Both the position numbers and the translations under genes were made by a program. The notes beneath the pieces were generated by a model that had not been told where the DNA came from, did not search any database, and saw nothing but the letters and a program-made list of their open reading frames with translations. Source: CAZJHX01 sp964545715 (GTDB lineage: Bacteria; Myxococcota_A; UBA9042; GCA-2863065). From it: a stretch of 64,000 nt of DNA. Below, piece by piece: positions 41,407 to 49,812 of the stretch. The stretch lies in assembly GCA_964545715.1 (NCBI GenBank), contig CAZJHX010000025.1, positions 1 through 64,000 of the forward strand, given 5' to 3'. Position 1 is the stretch's first letter. The number at the start of each line of letters is the position of its first letter.

Positions 41407-43352
41407 GAGACCACCATCTCCGCCTTTGACCGCACAATGTGGTAGGTGCGATCGAGGTCACGCTCGCGTTGGGCGTCCTTGTAGACATACTCCAGATGAT
41501 ACCGGAACTTCAGGCCCTCGAGCTGGTATCCGATGTCCAGAAACGGCTTCACCTTCACGGTGACGTCGTCTGAGTAGCCCTGCTCCAACGAGCCCTTGCG
41601 GTTCTGCTCATCCCAGTAGTCGAACTGCCCGCCCACCTGAAACGAGAGGCCGTCGAAGAACGGATACGCGACCCAAACTTTGCCGCGCGTGATCAACCCC
41701 AGGTAGTCGTCGTCGGGAAACGCTTCGTCCCCTGCGCCCGTCAGCGCCTTGGCGGCCGCCGAGTCCAGGCTGGGCTCGCGCCGGTTGTCGCTGTCGAAGA
41801 TGAACTTGCCCTTCAGCCCGATCTGCAACCCGCGCCCGACGCCGGTCTTGAAGACGGCTTTGAGCATGCCGATGGCGCTGAGGCGGTCCTGGTGGCGCTT
41901 GTAGACGCTGCGCGGGTCGCGACCGCGATCCAGCACGTTGGCGTAGTCGTAGATGTCGGTGTCCGTGTATCCGTCCGTGTGCAGAAACGTGGGGTAGATC
42001 GTGTCCACGTCGCGGTTTTGCGCGTTGGTGTTGTAGTCGATGACCGTGCCCTCGATCGTGAGGTCCAGCACGCCGGCCTCGTACTGCGCGATTCCGGTCA
42101 CCCCGCGCCAGCCGATGATGCTCTCGTACCAGGCGTCGTCAAAGTCCACGAACTCGTTGGCCAGGTTGAGGCTGGGGAGCTGCCCGCCCTCGATGAAGCC
42201 GTCGGTCAGCAGCACGTCGGCCTCGCGGCGCGCGCCGAAGATCGTCATGAAGTGCTCGTCGATGTTGAACAGCTCCACCTTCAGGGTCAGGCCGTCGGCG
42301 CCCACGTCGAACAGCTCACCGCGCGCGCGCACGAACCAGCCCTGCACGTCGTCGAAGACCAGCGGAAAGACGCCCTCGTTTTGGGCGACGCCGTTGGCGG
42401 CCAGCTGCGGGTCGATCTGAGAGTGGCTGAACCCGCCGATGACGTTGAAGGACCCGCCGTCCCACACGTCGATCTGGCTCTCGAGCGTGACCACCGCGTT
42501 GCTGTAGCGGTTGAAGGAGTCAACCGCGCCGTTGGGCTCGCAGCCCGCGACCGGGTTGCCCAGGTCGTCGGTGCAGCTCGGAAAGTCGGAGCCGACGGCG
42601 TCCGGGTCGGTCAAATCGATCTCCGCATCACGCGTCAGCGTCCCGATCAGCGTGAGCGCCAGTCCGTCGGTCGGCATCGAGTCAAACCGCGCGCCGTAGG
42701 CCCAGTCGGACGAGTAGAAGGGGTTGCGGATGTTCGGGTCGCCGATGCCCGTCGACCAGCCCGGGCCGACCCACAGCTTGGGCAGCGCGATGGCGCCGAT
42801 GTGGTACCGGAAATAGTCGTCGTGGCCGGCGCCCTTGATGAAGACGCCCTTGCCGTTGTCGCGGTCGATGTACCGGATCTTGCCGATGGTCCACTCGTTG
42901 AACATGCCGAAGTCGCTGGACCCGACCAGAATGGACTCCACGCCCGGAAACGGCGGCGACGCACGCACCCAGTACCCGCGCAGCTTGATGTACTGCGCGT
43001 GGTTTTGGCCCAGCGACTCACCCGACGTGTTCTGCTGGTCGTAGTTGATGTCGCCGTTCTCCCACCAGTCCTGCCACAGCGCGCCGAAGCGGCTCTTCAG
43101 GCGCACACCGGCCTCGACGTTGTTGCCGACTTTGCCGTTGATCAGCAGCTCGAACTCGGTGCCGACGCCGTTGTCGCCGGACATGTTGTCGGGCCAGAAC
43201 GGGTTGCCCAGGCTCAGCACGCCCTGGGAGTCGTTATTGCGATATAGCCACTTGGTGTAGATGTTGCCGCTGAGGTCGAAGTTCACCAACTCCGCGCGAG
43301 CAGGCGGCACCAGACATGCGGCGACAAGCACCGCGAACAGTAGGTTCTTCAA
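41400..43352 (-). CDS. Outer-membrane beta-barrel protein (porin-like)
   Basis: 650 aa. A cleavable signal (1-20, ending ARA-EL) is followed by alternating polar/hydrophobic strands throughout, such as FDLSGNIYTKWLYRN, VEAGVRLKSRFGALW, KVWVAYPFFDGLSFQVGGQFDYW and LKFRYHLEYVYKDAQ. The final residue is an aromatic (VVSW), as needed for recognition by the BAM complex. Size suggests a barrel of 16 or more strands. Lying between a DOMON glucodextranase-type gene and a glucan-binding-like lipoprotein gene, it may be a channel for oligosaccharides; this is inferred from context only. Confidence 0.8.
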   Translation of the reverse strand: MKNLLFAVLVAACLVPPARAELVNFDLSGNIYTKWLYRNNDSQGVLSLGNPFWPDNMSGDNGVGTEFELLINGKVGNNVEAGVRLKSRFGALWQDWWENGDINYDQQNTSGESLGQNHAQYIKLRGYWVRASPPFPGVESILVGSSDFGMFNEWTIGKIRYIDRDNGKGVFIKGAGHDDYFRYHIGAIALPKLWVGPGWSTGIGDPNIRNPFYSSDWAYGARFDSMPTDGLALTLIGTLTRDAEIDLTDPDAVGSDFPSCTDDLGNPVAGCEPNGAVDSFNRYSNAVVTLESQIDVWDGGSFNVIGGFSHSQIDPQLAANGVAQNEGVFPLVFDDVQGWFVRARGELFDVGADGLTLKVELFNIDEHFMTIFGARREADVLLTDGFIEGGQLPSLNLANEFVDFDDAWYESIIGWRGVTGIAQYEAGVLDLTIEGTVIDYNTNAQNRDVDTIYPTFLHTDGYTDTDIYDYANVLDRGRDPRSVYKRHQDRLSAIGMLKAVFKTGVGRGLQIGLKGKFIFDSDNRREPSLDSAAAKALTGAGDEAFPDDDYLGLITRGKVWVAYPFFDGLSFQVGGQFDYWDEQNRKGSLEQGYSDDVTVKVKPFLDIGYQLEGLKFRYHLEYVYKDAQRERDLDRTYHIVRSKAEMVVSW

Positions 43353-43370
43353 GGATCGGCTCCGGTCTGC

Positions 43371-44204
43371 CTACCGCTTGGGGTAGACCATCGGGATCTG
43401 AGTGCGCTTGCCGGCGTCCGGATCATCGGTGCACTTGTAGCCGCTGAGGGCCTTATGTTGGGCGCTCTTCTCGTCCGAGCCGCCCGTCGCGGACCCGGCC
43501 AGCATGTCGATGACGTGCGGGTCGCAGTCGAAGTCGCTGCCGCCGCCGAAGCGGTGCTTGCCCTTGTACTCGTTGACCGGACGCGTCAGCAGATCGTGCG
43601 CCTTGGGGAAGCCCTCGTTGGACTGAACCAGCGCCTGGTAGCCCCAGCCCCTGTCCAGACCGCCGATGTCGGCTTTGGCAAACGTAGCCACCAGGGTGCG
43701 ACCGCGCGCCTTGACGCGGCTGGGCAGCACGATGTCCTTGCGCTGCTTGCGCGCCTTGCCGCGAATCTCGTTCTTGAGGCGAGTCGTACCCTGCGGGCTG
43801 ACGATCAGCACCTTCTCCCACGCGGCGGTCGGGTTGAAGTCCACGTTCAACCCGGGCAGCGCGCCGGTGTGACCGCTGCCGGCCTTGCCGTCCTTGTCGA
43901 TATAGATGAAGACCATCTGCAGCGAGAAGCCGTTGCCGCCCCAATCCTTGGACCGCCACGGGTCCTCGATCTTGGTCGCAAACGACACCTTGACCTGGAC
44001 CGTGTCGCCCTTGTCGGCCAGCTTGACCTCGGTCATGTCGAACGAACCCTTCTTGTAGACGGGGTCGGTCGGATACACGTACTTGCCCGGGCCGTTGTCG
44101 TCGCCCTTGGGGTCCTTCAGGACGATGTCCTGGGCCTGCGCAGTAGCGGCAAGCAGGGTCGCGGTCAGGAGCAGAGAAAGAAAACGCACGCCTCGAGAAG
44201 TCAT
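43371..44204 (-). CDS. Secreted glucodextranase-type DOMON protein
   Basis: 277 aa from the ATG at 44204, chosen over a TTG three bases earlier because GGAG lies 6 bases before the ATG. The signal peptide ends AQA. The mature start (VLKDPKGDDNGPGKYVYPTD, then GSFDMTEVKLADKGDTVQVKV) is the pattern of the C-terminal binding module of glucodextranase-like enzymes (PF09985 type), here as a free-standing protein. It contains IDKDGKAGSGHTGALPGL, probably a Ca-binding loop. It is the first gene of the minus-strand envelope operon ahead of the barrel protein. Confidence 0.8.
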   Translation of the reverse strand: MTSRGVRFLSLLLTATLLAATAQAQDIVLKDPKGDDNGPGKYVYPTDPVYKKGSFDMTEVKLADKGDTVQVKVSFATKIEDPWRSKDWGGNGFSLQMVFIYIDKDGKAGSGHTGALPGLNVDFNPTAAWEKVLIVSPQGTTRLKNEIRGKARKQRKDIVLPSRVKARGRTLVATFAKADIGGLDRGWGYQALVQSNEGFPKAHDLLTRPVNEYKGKHRFGGGSDFDCDPHVIDMLAGSATGGSDEKSAQHKALSGYKCTDDPDAGKRTQIPMVYPKR

Positions 44205-44234
44205 CAAAAGCTCCGAAGAAGTTGAGGTGGGGAA

Positions 44235-44263
44235 GGGCTAACAGTGGCACCAGACCATGTCAA
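44235..44263 (-). promoter_or_regulatory. Candidate promoter of the DOMON/barrel operon
   Basis: A perfect -35 box TTGACA (44263-44258) is followed after 17 bp by TAGCCC, which matches -10 only at its first two bases. It stands directly against the hairpin after hutH, a sensible place for a promoter, but the -10 is poor. Confidence 0.3.
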
Positions 44264-44289
44264 GCCGGTTTACTCAGAATAAACCCGGC
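44264..44289 (-). terminator. Hairpin after hutH
   Basis: GCCGG(G)TTTA and TAAACCGGC form a 9-bp stem with one bulged G and a 7-nt loop, 10 bp past the hutH stop. No T-tract follows, so intrinsic termination is uncertain. Confidence 0.4.
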
Positions 44290-44299
44290 GATCATAGTA

Positions 44300-45835
44300 C
44301 TACTGCAATGGGCCTACTGCGCCCTCGACGGCGGCCAACAGATCGCCGCTACGCACCAACTGAGTCGCCGCCTCGATGTCGGGGTGGAGCACGCGGTCGC
44401 GCATCATCGGCGCGATGGACCGGCGCACCAGCGCATGCATCGCCTCGACGCCGGGACCGGCCGTCAGCGGGCGGCGCAGATCCACGCCCTGCGCGGCGCA
44501 CAGCAGCTCGATACCCAGCACGATCTCCACGTTTTTGAGCGCCTCTTTGGCTTTCACCGCGCCGTGCATGCCCATGGACACGTGGTCCTCGCGGTTGGCG
44601 GAGCTCGGGATGCTGTCGACGCTGGACGGCACCGCCAGCCGCTTGTTCTCGCTGACCAGCGCAGCGGCCGTCACCTGGGCGATCATGAAGCCGCTGTTGA
44701 GACCGACCTGGGGCGCCAGAAACGCCGGCAGTCCGCTGTTCAAGTACGGGTTGACCAGCTGCTCGATGCGCCGCTCGGAGATGTTGGCCAGCTCGGCCAG
44801 GGCGATGGCCATGAAGTCCAGCGCAAACGCGACCGGCTGTCCGTGGAAGTTGCCGCCGCTGACGATCTCGCCGCCCTCGAAGACCAGCGGGTTGTCGGTG
44901 ACCGCGTTGACCTCGACCGCCAGCACGTTGTGCACGTGGTCCAACGTGTCGCGCGTTGCGCCGTGGACCTGCGGCATGCAGCGCAGGCTGTAGGGATCTT
45001 GAACGCGCCCGCAGTTGACGTGGCTGTTCATGATCTCGCTGTTGTCCAGCAGCCGGTACAGGTTGGCGGCGCTGGCCTGCTGCCCGACAAACGGGCGCAG
45101 GTCGTGGATGCGGTGATCGAACGCGCCGCGACTGTCGGTCAGGGCCTCCACGGTCATGGCGCCGATCGCATCGCACACCCGCGCCAGCCGCACCGCTCGC
45201 TCGTGCACCAGCGCGCCCACGCCGGTCATGGCCTGGGTCCCGTTGATCAAGCACAACCCCTCTTTGGCGCGCAGCTCGACCGGGGTGAGACCTGCCGCCT
45301 GCAGGGCTGCACCGCCCGCCATGCGCTGACCGTCGTAGATGGCCTCGCCCTCGCCCGTGAGCACCAGCGCCAGGTGAGCTAGCGGCGCCAGGTCTCCACT
45401 AGCGCCCACGGATCCCTTGCGCGGGATGATCGGATGCACGCCGGCATTCAGACAGGCGGCCAGCAGCTGCACGACCTCGGGCCGGACCCCGGATCGCCCC
45501 TTGGCCAGGACCTCCGCCCGCAACAGCATGATGGCGCGCACGTCAGGCTCGGCCAGCGGATCGCCCACACCACACGCGTGACTGCGCACCAGGTTTTGCT
45601 GAAGCTCACGGATCTGGCCGGCGTCGATGCGCACCTCGGCCAGGGCCCCAAAGCCGGTGTTGATGCCGTAATGCAGCGGCTCGTCCTCGCCCAGGTGCGC
45701 CTCGACGAGCGCGCGCGTCTTGGACAAACGCTCGACTACGTCGGCGCCAACGCCCACACGGGCGCGTTGATGGGCGACGTCGGCGACGCCCGCCAGGGTC
45801 AGCGTGTGACCCAGCTGTACGATGTTGTCAGCCAT
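44300..45835 (-). CDS. hutH: Histidine ammonia-lyase
   Basis: 511 aa, the expected length. The MIO cofactor forms from Ala145-Ser146-Gly147 in GSVGASGDLAPLAH. YGINTGFG (about residue 56) supplies the catalytic Tyr loop, and NREDHVSMG and VDSIPSSANREDH are as in HutH rather than Tyr/Phe lyases. It deaminates histidine to urocanate. No hutU, hutI or hutG gene lies nearby, so the pathway is either dispersed or the enzyme has another role. The ATG shares its A with the TGA of the upstream barrel-protein gene (TGATG). Confidence 0.93.
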   Translation of the reverse strand: MADNIVQLGHTLTLAGVADVAHQRARVGVGADVVERLSKTRALVEAHLGEDEPLHYGINTGFGALAEVRIDAGQIRELQQNLVRSHACGVGDPLAEPDVRAIMLLRAEVLAKGRSGVRPEVVQLLAACLNAGVHPIIPRKGSVGASGDLAPLAHLALVLTGEGEAIYDGQRMAGGAALQAAGLTPVELRAKEGLCLINGTQAMTGVGALVHERAVRLARVCDAIGAMTVEALTDSRGAFDHRIHDLRPFVGQQASAANLYRLLDNSEIMNSHVNCGRVQDPYSLRCMPQVHGATRDTLDHVHNVLAVEVNAVTDNPLVFEGGEIVSGGNFHGQPVAFALDFMAIALAELANISERRIEQLVNPYLNSGLPAFLAPQVGLNSGFMIAQVTAAALVSENKRLAVPSSVDSIPSSANREDHVSMGMHGAVKAKEALKNVEIVLGIELLCAAQGVDLRRPLTAGPGVEAMHALVRRSIAPMMRDRVLHPDIEAATQLVRSGDLLAAVEGAVGPLQ

Positions 45836-46497
45836 CAGAACCTGTATTGAATGCCCGCGTTGGGCTCAAAGCCGAGCTGGGTGCCCACTTCGCGCGACCA
45901 GAAGTCGGTGATTGGAATGTCGGTGACCAGCGAGATCGCGTCGAAGTTCAGGCTGACGCGGTTTGACCAGCGCCAGATCGCCCCGAACGAGACCCTCAAG
46001 CGGACGAGCATCTGGCTGTCTTCGGGGAAGGGGTTGGCGCCGTCTTTGCCGCCGAACGCGAAGAACATGCCGGCGCCGAACTCCATGCCGATGCCCCAGG
46101 TGTCCTTTTTGAACGGAAAGATGCCGGCCCGGACAAAGGGCAGCAGCTCGATCATGTCGATGCCGGTCTGGTAGCTGTCACTGCGCTCCGCCAGGGTGAA
46201 GCCCTTTTGCACGCCGTAGCCAAAACGCAGACCGGCATCCAGGTTGAGGGGCTTCCAGACGCGACCACCGATCTTGAAGCCGATCTCCGGACGCGCGTTG
46301 AACGACGTCTCGCAGCCCCCCAACGCGGTCGCGGCGCAGCCCTCGTTCTGCAGCTCGTTCATGGGGATGACCCAGCCGTGCCAACCCTCAACGAAGAAAG
46401 GCTCAGCCTTGGGCTGGCGCAGTTGGCTCTGGGCGTCAACCGGCCCGAGCGTTACACTCAGAGCGATGAAGAAGCAAAGTACGGCAGACGGCCTCAT
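45835..46497 (-). CDS. Small outer-membrane beta-barrel protein
   Basis: 220 aa from the ATG at 46497, which yields a clear signal peptide (MRPSAVLCFFIALSVTLGPVDA). Body residues alternate as membrane strands (PEIGFKIGGRVWKPLNLDAG, GIGMEFGAGMFFAF, QMLVRLRVSFGAIWRW), and the protein ends YRF with a terminal Phe. It probably has 8-10 strands. It is translationally coupled to hutH, a curious partner. Its start codon overlaps the divergent LeuA-like gene's most likely ATG (CATG), so each promoter must lie inside the other gene or the upstream gene must start further in. Confidence 0.72.
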   Translation of the reverse strand: MRPSAVLCFFIALSVTLGPVDAQSQLRQPKAEPFFVEGWHGWVIPMNELQNEGCAATALGGCETSFNARPEIGFKIGGRVWKPLNLDAGLRFGYGVQKGFTLAERSDSYQTGIDMIELLPFVRAGIFPFKKDTWGIGMEFGAGMFFAFGGKDGANPFPEDSQMLVRLRVSFGAIWRWSNRVSLNFDAISLVTDIPITDFWSREVGTQLGFEPNAGIQYRF

Positions 46498-47749
46498 GGC
46501 GGCGGACAATACCACAGCGGACGGCCTGGTCTACGACTGGAACATGATCGATACGCGACGCCCTGTCGCACGGGCGGGGCGCGTGCTCTTGTTCGACGAG
46601 ACATTGCGCGACGGGATCCAGAGCCCGTCCGTGATCGACCCGACGATCGAGGACAAGCTGAAGATCCTGCACCTGATGAACGCGCTGGGCATCGACGCGG
46701 CGGACATCGGGCTGCCGGGCGCCGGTCAGAGAGCCGTCGACGACGTCACGCGCATCGCCCGCGAGGTCGTCGACAACAAGATGGCCATCGTGCCGGGCTG
46801 CGCGGCGCGGACGCACCTGAACGACATCCGGCCCATCGTGGAGATCAGCCAGGCGGTGGGGGCCCCGATCGAGGTCCTGTGTTTCCTCGGCTCGAGCCCC
46901 ATCCGCGCCTATGCAGAGGGGTGGGACCTGGATCGCATGCTCAAGATGACGGATGAGGCGGTCCGCTTCGGCGTGGAAAACGGGCTGCCCGTCTCGTTCG
47001 TCACCGAGGATACGGTCCGCAGCCGCCCGGAGACGCTGCTGGCGCTCTTCCGCACCGCGATCGAGGCCGGCGCCACGCGCCTGGTGCTGTGCGACACCTG
47101 CGGCCACGCCACCCCGGACGGCGTGCGCGCGCTGTGCAAGTTTACGCAGGCGGTCATCGACGGCATGGGCATGCGCGGCAAGGTGTTCATGGACTGGCAT
47201 GGACACAACGACCGCGGGCTGGCGCTGGTCAACGCGATTATCGCGCTGGAGGCGCGGGTGGACCGGGTGCACGGCACTGCGCTCGGCATCGGAGAGCGTG
47301 TCGGCAACACGTCCATGGACCAGATGCTGCTGAACCTGAAGCTGCTGGAGGTCATCGACAACGACCTCAGCCGCCTGACCGAGTACTGCGAGGTGGTGGG
47401 CGAGGCGACCGGCATGGGCATCCCGATCAACTACCCGCTGGCGGGGCGCGACGCGTTTCGCACAGCCACGGGCGTACACGCGGCGGCGATCATCAAGGCG
47501 CAGCAGAAGGGCGATCACCGGCTCGCGGACACGATCTACTCCGGCGTGCCGGCGGGCATGTTCGGACGACACCAGGAGATCGAGATCGGCCATATGTCCG
47601 GCGCCAGCAACGTGGTGTATTGGCTAAAGTCGCGCGGCATGGAGCCCACGGAGGCCCTTGTGGAGGCGATCATGGCGCGCGCCAAGTCCGGTAATCACAC
47701 GCTCAGCCACGAAGAGATCATGAGCGTCGTCAACGACCGCAGCGCCTAG
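46496..47749 (+). CDS. LeuA-like DRE-TIM metallolyase (isopropylmalate/homocitrate synthase family)
   Basis: 417 aa from the ATG at 46496; an ATG 30 bp upstream and one at 46541 are alternatives. The first catalytic motif is FDETLRDGIQSP (about residue 35), and the metal site is HGH at 235-237 (DWHGHND). CDTCGHATPDGVR and GERVGNTSMDQMLLNLKL are also family landmarks. Such enzymes condense acetyl-CoA with a 2-oxo acid. The usual LeuA C-terminal allosteric domain is absent, so it is closer to homocitrate/citramalate/Re-citrate type enzymes; the exact substrate cannot be assigned. It begins a plus-strand run with YceI, ClpP-like and SDR genes. Confidence 0.85.
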   Translation: MAADNTTADGLVYDWNMIDTRRPVARAGRVLLFDETLRDGIQSPSVIDPTIEDKLKILHLMNALGIDAADIGLPGAGQRAVDDVTRIAREVVDNKMAIVPGCAARTHLNDIRPIVEISQAVGAPIEVLCFLGSSPIRAYAEGWDLDRMLKMTDEAVRFGVENGLPVSFVTEDTVRSRPETLLALFRTAIEAGATRLVLCDTCGHATPDGVRALCKFTQAVIDGMGMRGKVFMDWHGHNDRGLALVNAIIALEARVDRVHGTALGIGERVGNTSMDQMLLNLKLLEVIDNDLSRLTEYCEVVGEATGMGIPINYPLAGRDAFRTATGVHAAAIIKAQQKGDHRLADTIYSGVPAGMFGRHQEIEIGHMSGASNVVYWLKSRGMEPTEALVEAIMARAKSGNHTLSHEEIMSVVNDRSA

Positions 47750-47752
47750 CTC

Positions 47753-48256
47753 ATGGAGCGGCGCTGGGACATCGACCCCCGACAGTCCAAGGTGTCGATC
47801 TGCGCCAGCTCCACGCTGCACGACTCACGCAGCAGCGGCGTCGGGCTGACCGGCCGACTGCACGGCGATCCGGACGACCTCGAGTCCACCGCCGGTGGCT
47901 CGCTCACCGTGCCGCTGAAGAAGCAGACGTTTGGCGACCGGATGCGCGACTTTGCCATGCACCGTCACATCGACGTCAAGCGCTGGCCTGACGCGGCGTT
48001 TGAAGTGGCCGGCGTCGAGGTACTGTCACGCGATCCCTGGCGCATTCAGGTGTCCGGCGAGATCACATACCGCGACCGAAAAACGCCGCTGACGGTCGAG
48101 GCGACAGGCAGCCTGGACGACGACGCACTGCGCGCCAACGCGTCCTTCGCGCTGGACCTCCCAGCGCTGGGCATCGCCCCGCCTCGCTTGCTGTTTATGA
48201 AGGTAGGCGACAAGGTGGACGTCGACGTTGAGATCGTGGCAAAAGGAACCCCATGA
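47753..48256 (+). CDS. YceI-like family protein
   Basis: 167 aa. WDIDPRQSKV, the lone His in STLHDSRSS, and the closing strands ending DKVDVDVEIVAKG match the YceI lipocalin-like fold, which binds isoprenoid-like or fatty amphiphiles. RDFAMHRHIDVKRWPDAAFE corresponds to the family's 'FDV..YP...F' strand. There is no signal peptide, so it appears cytoplasmic, unlike many YceI proteins. It starts 4 bp after the LeuA-like gene and overlaps the ClpP-like gene (ATGA). Confidence 0.82.
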   Translation: MERRWDIDPRQSKVSICASSTLHDSRSSGVGLTGRLHGDPDDLESTAGGSLTVPLKKQTFGDRMRDFAMHRHIDVKRWPDAAFEVAGVEVLSRDPWRIQVSGEITYRDRKTPLTVEATGSLDDDALRANASFALDLPALGIAPPRLLFMKVGDKVDVDVEIVAKGTP

Positions 48257-48855
48257 CAGACCTCACGAACATCGTGGTAGCGCACGCCGATGACTCCGAA
48301 GAGGACCACTGGTTCAACGACCGCCTCTTCACAACCCGCACCATTCTGCTGAATGGTCGCGTGGACGACACCCTGGCGCGCCGAGTCACCCAGAGTCTGC
48401 TGATTCTGGAAGCCGAAGACGCGTCCAAGACGATCGACATCATCATCAACTCGGGCGGCGGCTCCGTCTCCAGCGGCTTCGCGATCTTTGACGTGATCCG
48501 CTACCTGAAGCCGCGCGTGCGATGCATCTCGGCGGGCCTGACCGGCTCCATCGCCACGATCATCTACGGCGCACCGCAGGACAAGAAAGACCGCATTGCG
48601 CTGCCTAACGCGCGCTTTTTGATCCACCAGCCGCTGATCCCGTTCAGCGTGTTTGGCGCCGCCTCCGACCTGGAGATCACGGCCAACGAGATCCTGAAGA
48701 CACGCGCGAAGATCAACGAGGTGCTTGCGGACGTCTGTGGCCAGCCGCTGGAGCGCGTCGCCAAGGACACGGCACGCGACTACTGGATGAGCGCGGAAGA
48801 GGCCAAGGACTACGGCCTCGTCGGCCGCGTGATCAACAGCCGGGCAGAGCTCTAG
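48253..48855 (+). CDS. clpP: ClpP-like ATP-dependent protease subunit
   Basis: 200 aa. The catalytic triad is kept: Ser99 (AGLTGSIATI), His125 (FLIHQPL) and Asp176 (KDTARDYWMS). The INSGGGSVSSGFAIFD substrate strand is present. It differs from ordinary ClpP at the Ser motif (TGSIAT rather than the usual AASMA) and in lacking a cleavable propeptide. It is not beside tig, clpX or lon. It is probably a second ClpP-type subunit, possibly working with a dedicated partner or mixed with the main ClpP. Cotranscribed with YceI and the SDR. Confidence 0.85.
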   Translation: MTDLTNIVVAHADDSEEDHWFNDRLFTTRTILLNGRVDDTLARRVTQSLLILEAEDASKTIDIIINSGGGSVSSGFAIFDVIRYLKPRVRCISAGLTGSIATIIYGAPQDKKDRIALPNARFLIHQPLIPFSVFGAASDLEITANEILKTRAKINEVLADVCGQPLERVAKDTARDYWMSAEEAKDYGLVGRVINSRAEL

Positions 48856-48862
48856 CCCAAAC

Positions 48863-49633
48863 ATGGACCTCGGCCTCGAAGGCAAGATCGCCCTGGTCTG
48901 CGCCGCCAGCAAAGGTCTGGGCCGCGCCTGCGCGATAGAGCTGGCACGAGAAGGCGCCCATGTGGCCATCTGCGGCCGCGATCCCGACAGCATCGCCCTG
49001 GCCCACGAGGCCATCGCCGAGGTCAACGGCGACGGGGCGCTTGGGGTTGTGGCCGATGTGGGCGTCCCAGCCGACCTGGACCTGTTCGTGGACGAGACCA
49101 TCGCCACGTTCGGCGCCTCCCCGGACATCGTGATCTGGAACGGCGGCGGACCGGCGCCAGGCCCGCTGCTGGAGACCCACGCCAATGCGATGGGCACCGG
49201 CATCCGGATGCACCTGATGGGCGCGCTGCACCTCTTTCAGCGCACGATTCCAGCCATGCAGGACAACGGGTTTGGCCGCGTGGTCGCCATCACGTCGGTC
49301 GCGGTCAAGCAGCCGCTGCCGGGCCTGGGCACGTCCAACACGGTGCGCGCCGGCCTGCACGGCATGCTGAAAACGCTGGCGGCGGAGACGGCCCGTTACG
49401 GCGTGACCGTCAACGCGGTCTGCCCCGGCTACACGCTCACGGAGCGCCTGCAGAACCTCGCAAACGCCAAAGGCATCGAGGTCTCCGACTTTGCGGCGGA
49501 CGTCCCGGCCCAGCGCCTGGGACGGCCCCACGAATTCGCGGCGGCGGTGACGTTTCTGGCCAGCGAACGCGCAGCCTACATCACGGGCCAATCCCTTGCG
49601 GTGGACGGCGGATTTGTGCGGGGCTTGCTCTAA
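48863..49633 (+). CDS. SDR family oxidoreductase lacking the usual catalytic Tyr
   Basis: 256 aa. The Rossmann nucleotide motif is present in the form CAASKGLGRACA (about residue 14), then WNGGGP in place of NNAG, the Ser of AITSVAVKQ, and CPGYTLTER. Where classical SDRs have YxxxK, this protein has SNTVRAGLHGMLKTLA, so the catalytic Tyr is replaced. This substitution occurs in a known SDR subgroup annotated as FabG-like or 3-oxoacyl reductases of unclear activity. The substrate is unknown. It ends the plus-strand run and overlaps the small convergent gene by 4 bp. Confidence 0.85.
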   Translation: MDLGLEGKIALVCAASKGLGRACAIELAREGAHVAICGRDPDSIALAHEAIAEVNGDGALGVVADVGVPADLDLFVDETIATFGASPDIVIWNGGGPAPGPLLETHANAMGTGIRMHLMGALHLFQRTIPAMQDNGFGRVVAITSVAVKQPLPGLGTSNTVRAGLHGMLKTLAAETARYGVTVNAVCPGYTLTERLQNLANAKGIEVSDFAADVPAQRLGRPHEFAAAVTFLASERAAYITGQSLAVDGGFVRGLL

Positions 49634-49806
49634 AGGTCTATCTCGATGACCGTACCGCCGGTGTCCTTCTCTTCCTCCCGTGGGGGGGGCCGAGTCGGCT
49701 GGCGCGGAGGCTCATAATACAGCGGGATCTGGGCGCGCTCATTCCGCTCGCGGCGGCGGCGTTCTTCCTCTTCTCTGATCCGTCGTATGATGACCGGGTC
49801 AAGCAT
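49630..49806 (-). CDS. 58-aa Arg/Glu-rich small protein
   Basis: 58 aa from the ATG at 49806: MLDPVIIRRIREEEERRRRE at the start, then a Pro-rich middle and an acidic end (DTGGTVIEIDL). The highly charged N-terminal helix and Pro-rich middle resemble a small conserved hypothetical protein I recall from Myxococcota. A longer start at 49839 is less likely because the -10 box lies between the two. It has its own strong promoter and apparently no leader. Function unknown. Confidence 0.7.
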   Translation of the reverse strand: MLDPVIIRRIREEEERRRRERNERAQIPLYYEPPRQPTRPPPREEEKDTGGTVIEIDL

Positions 49807-49812
49807 ATTTGG

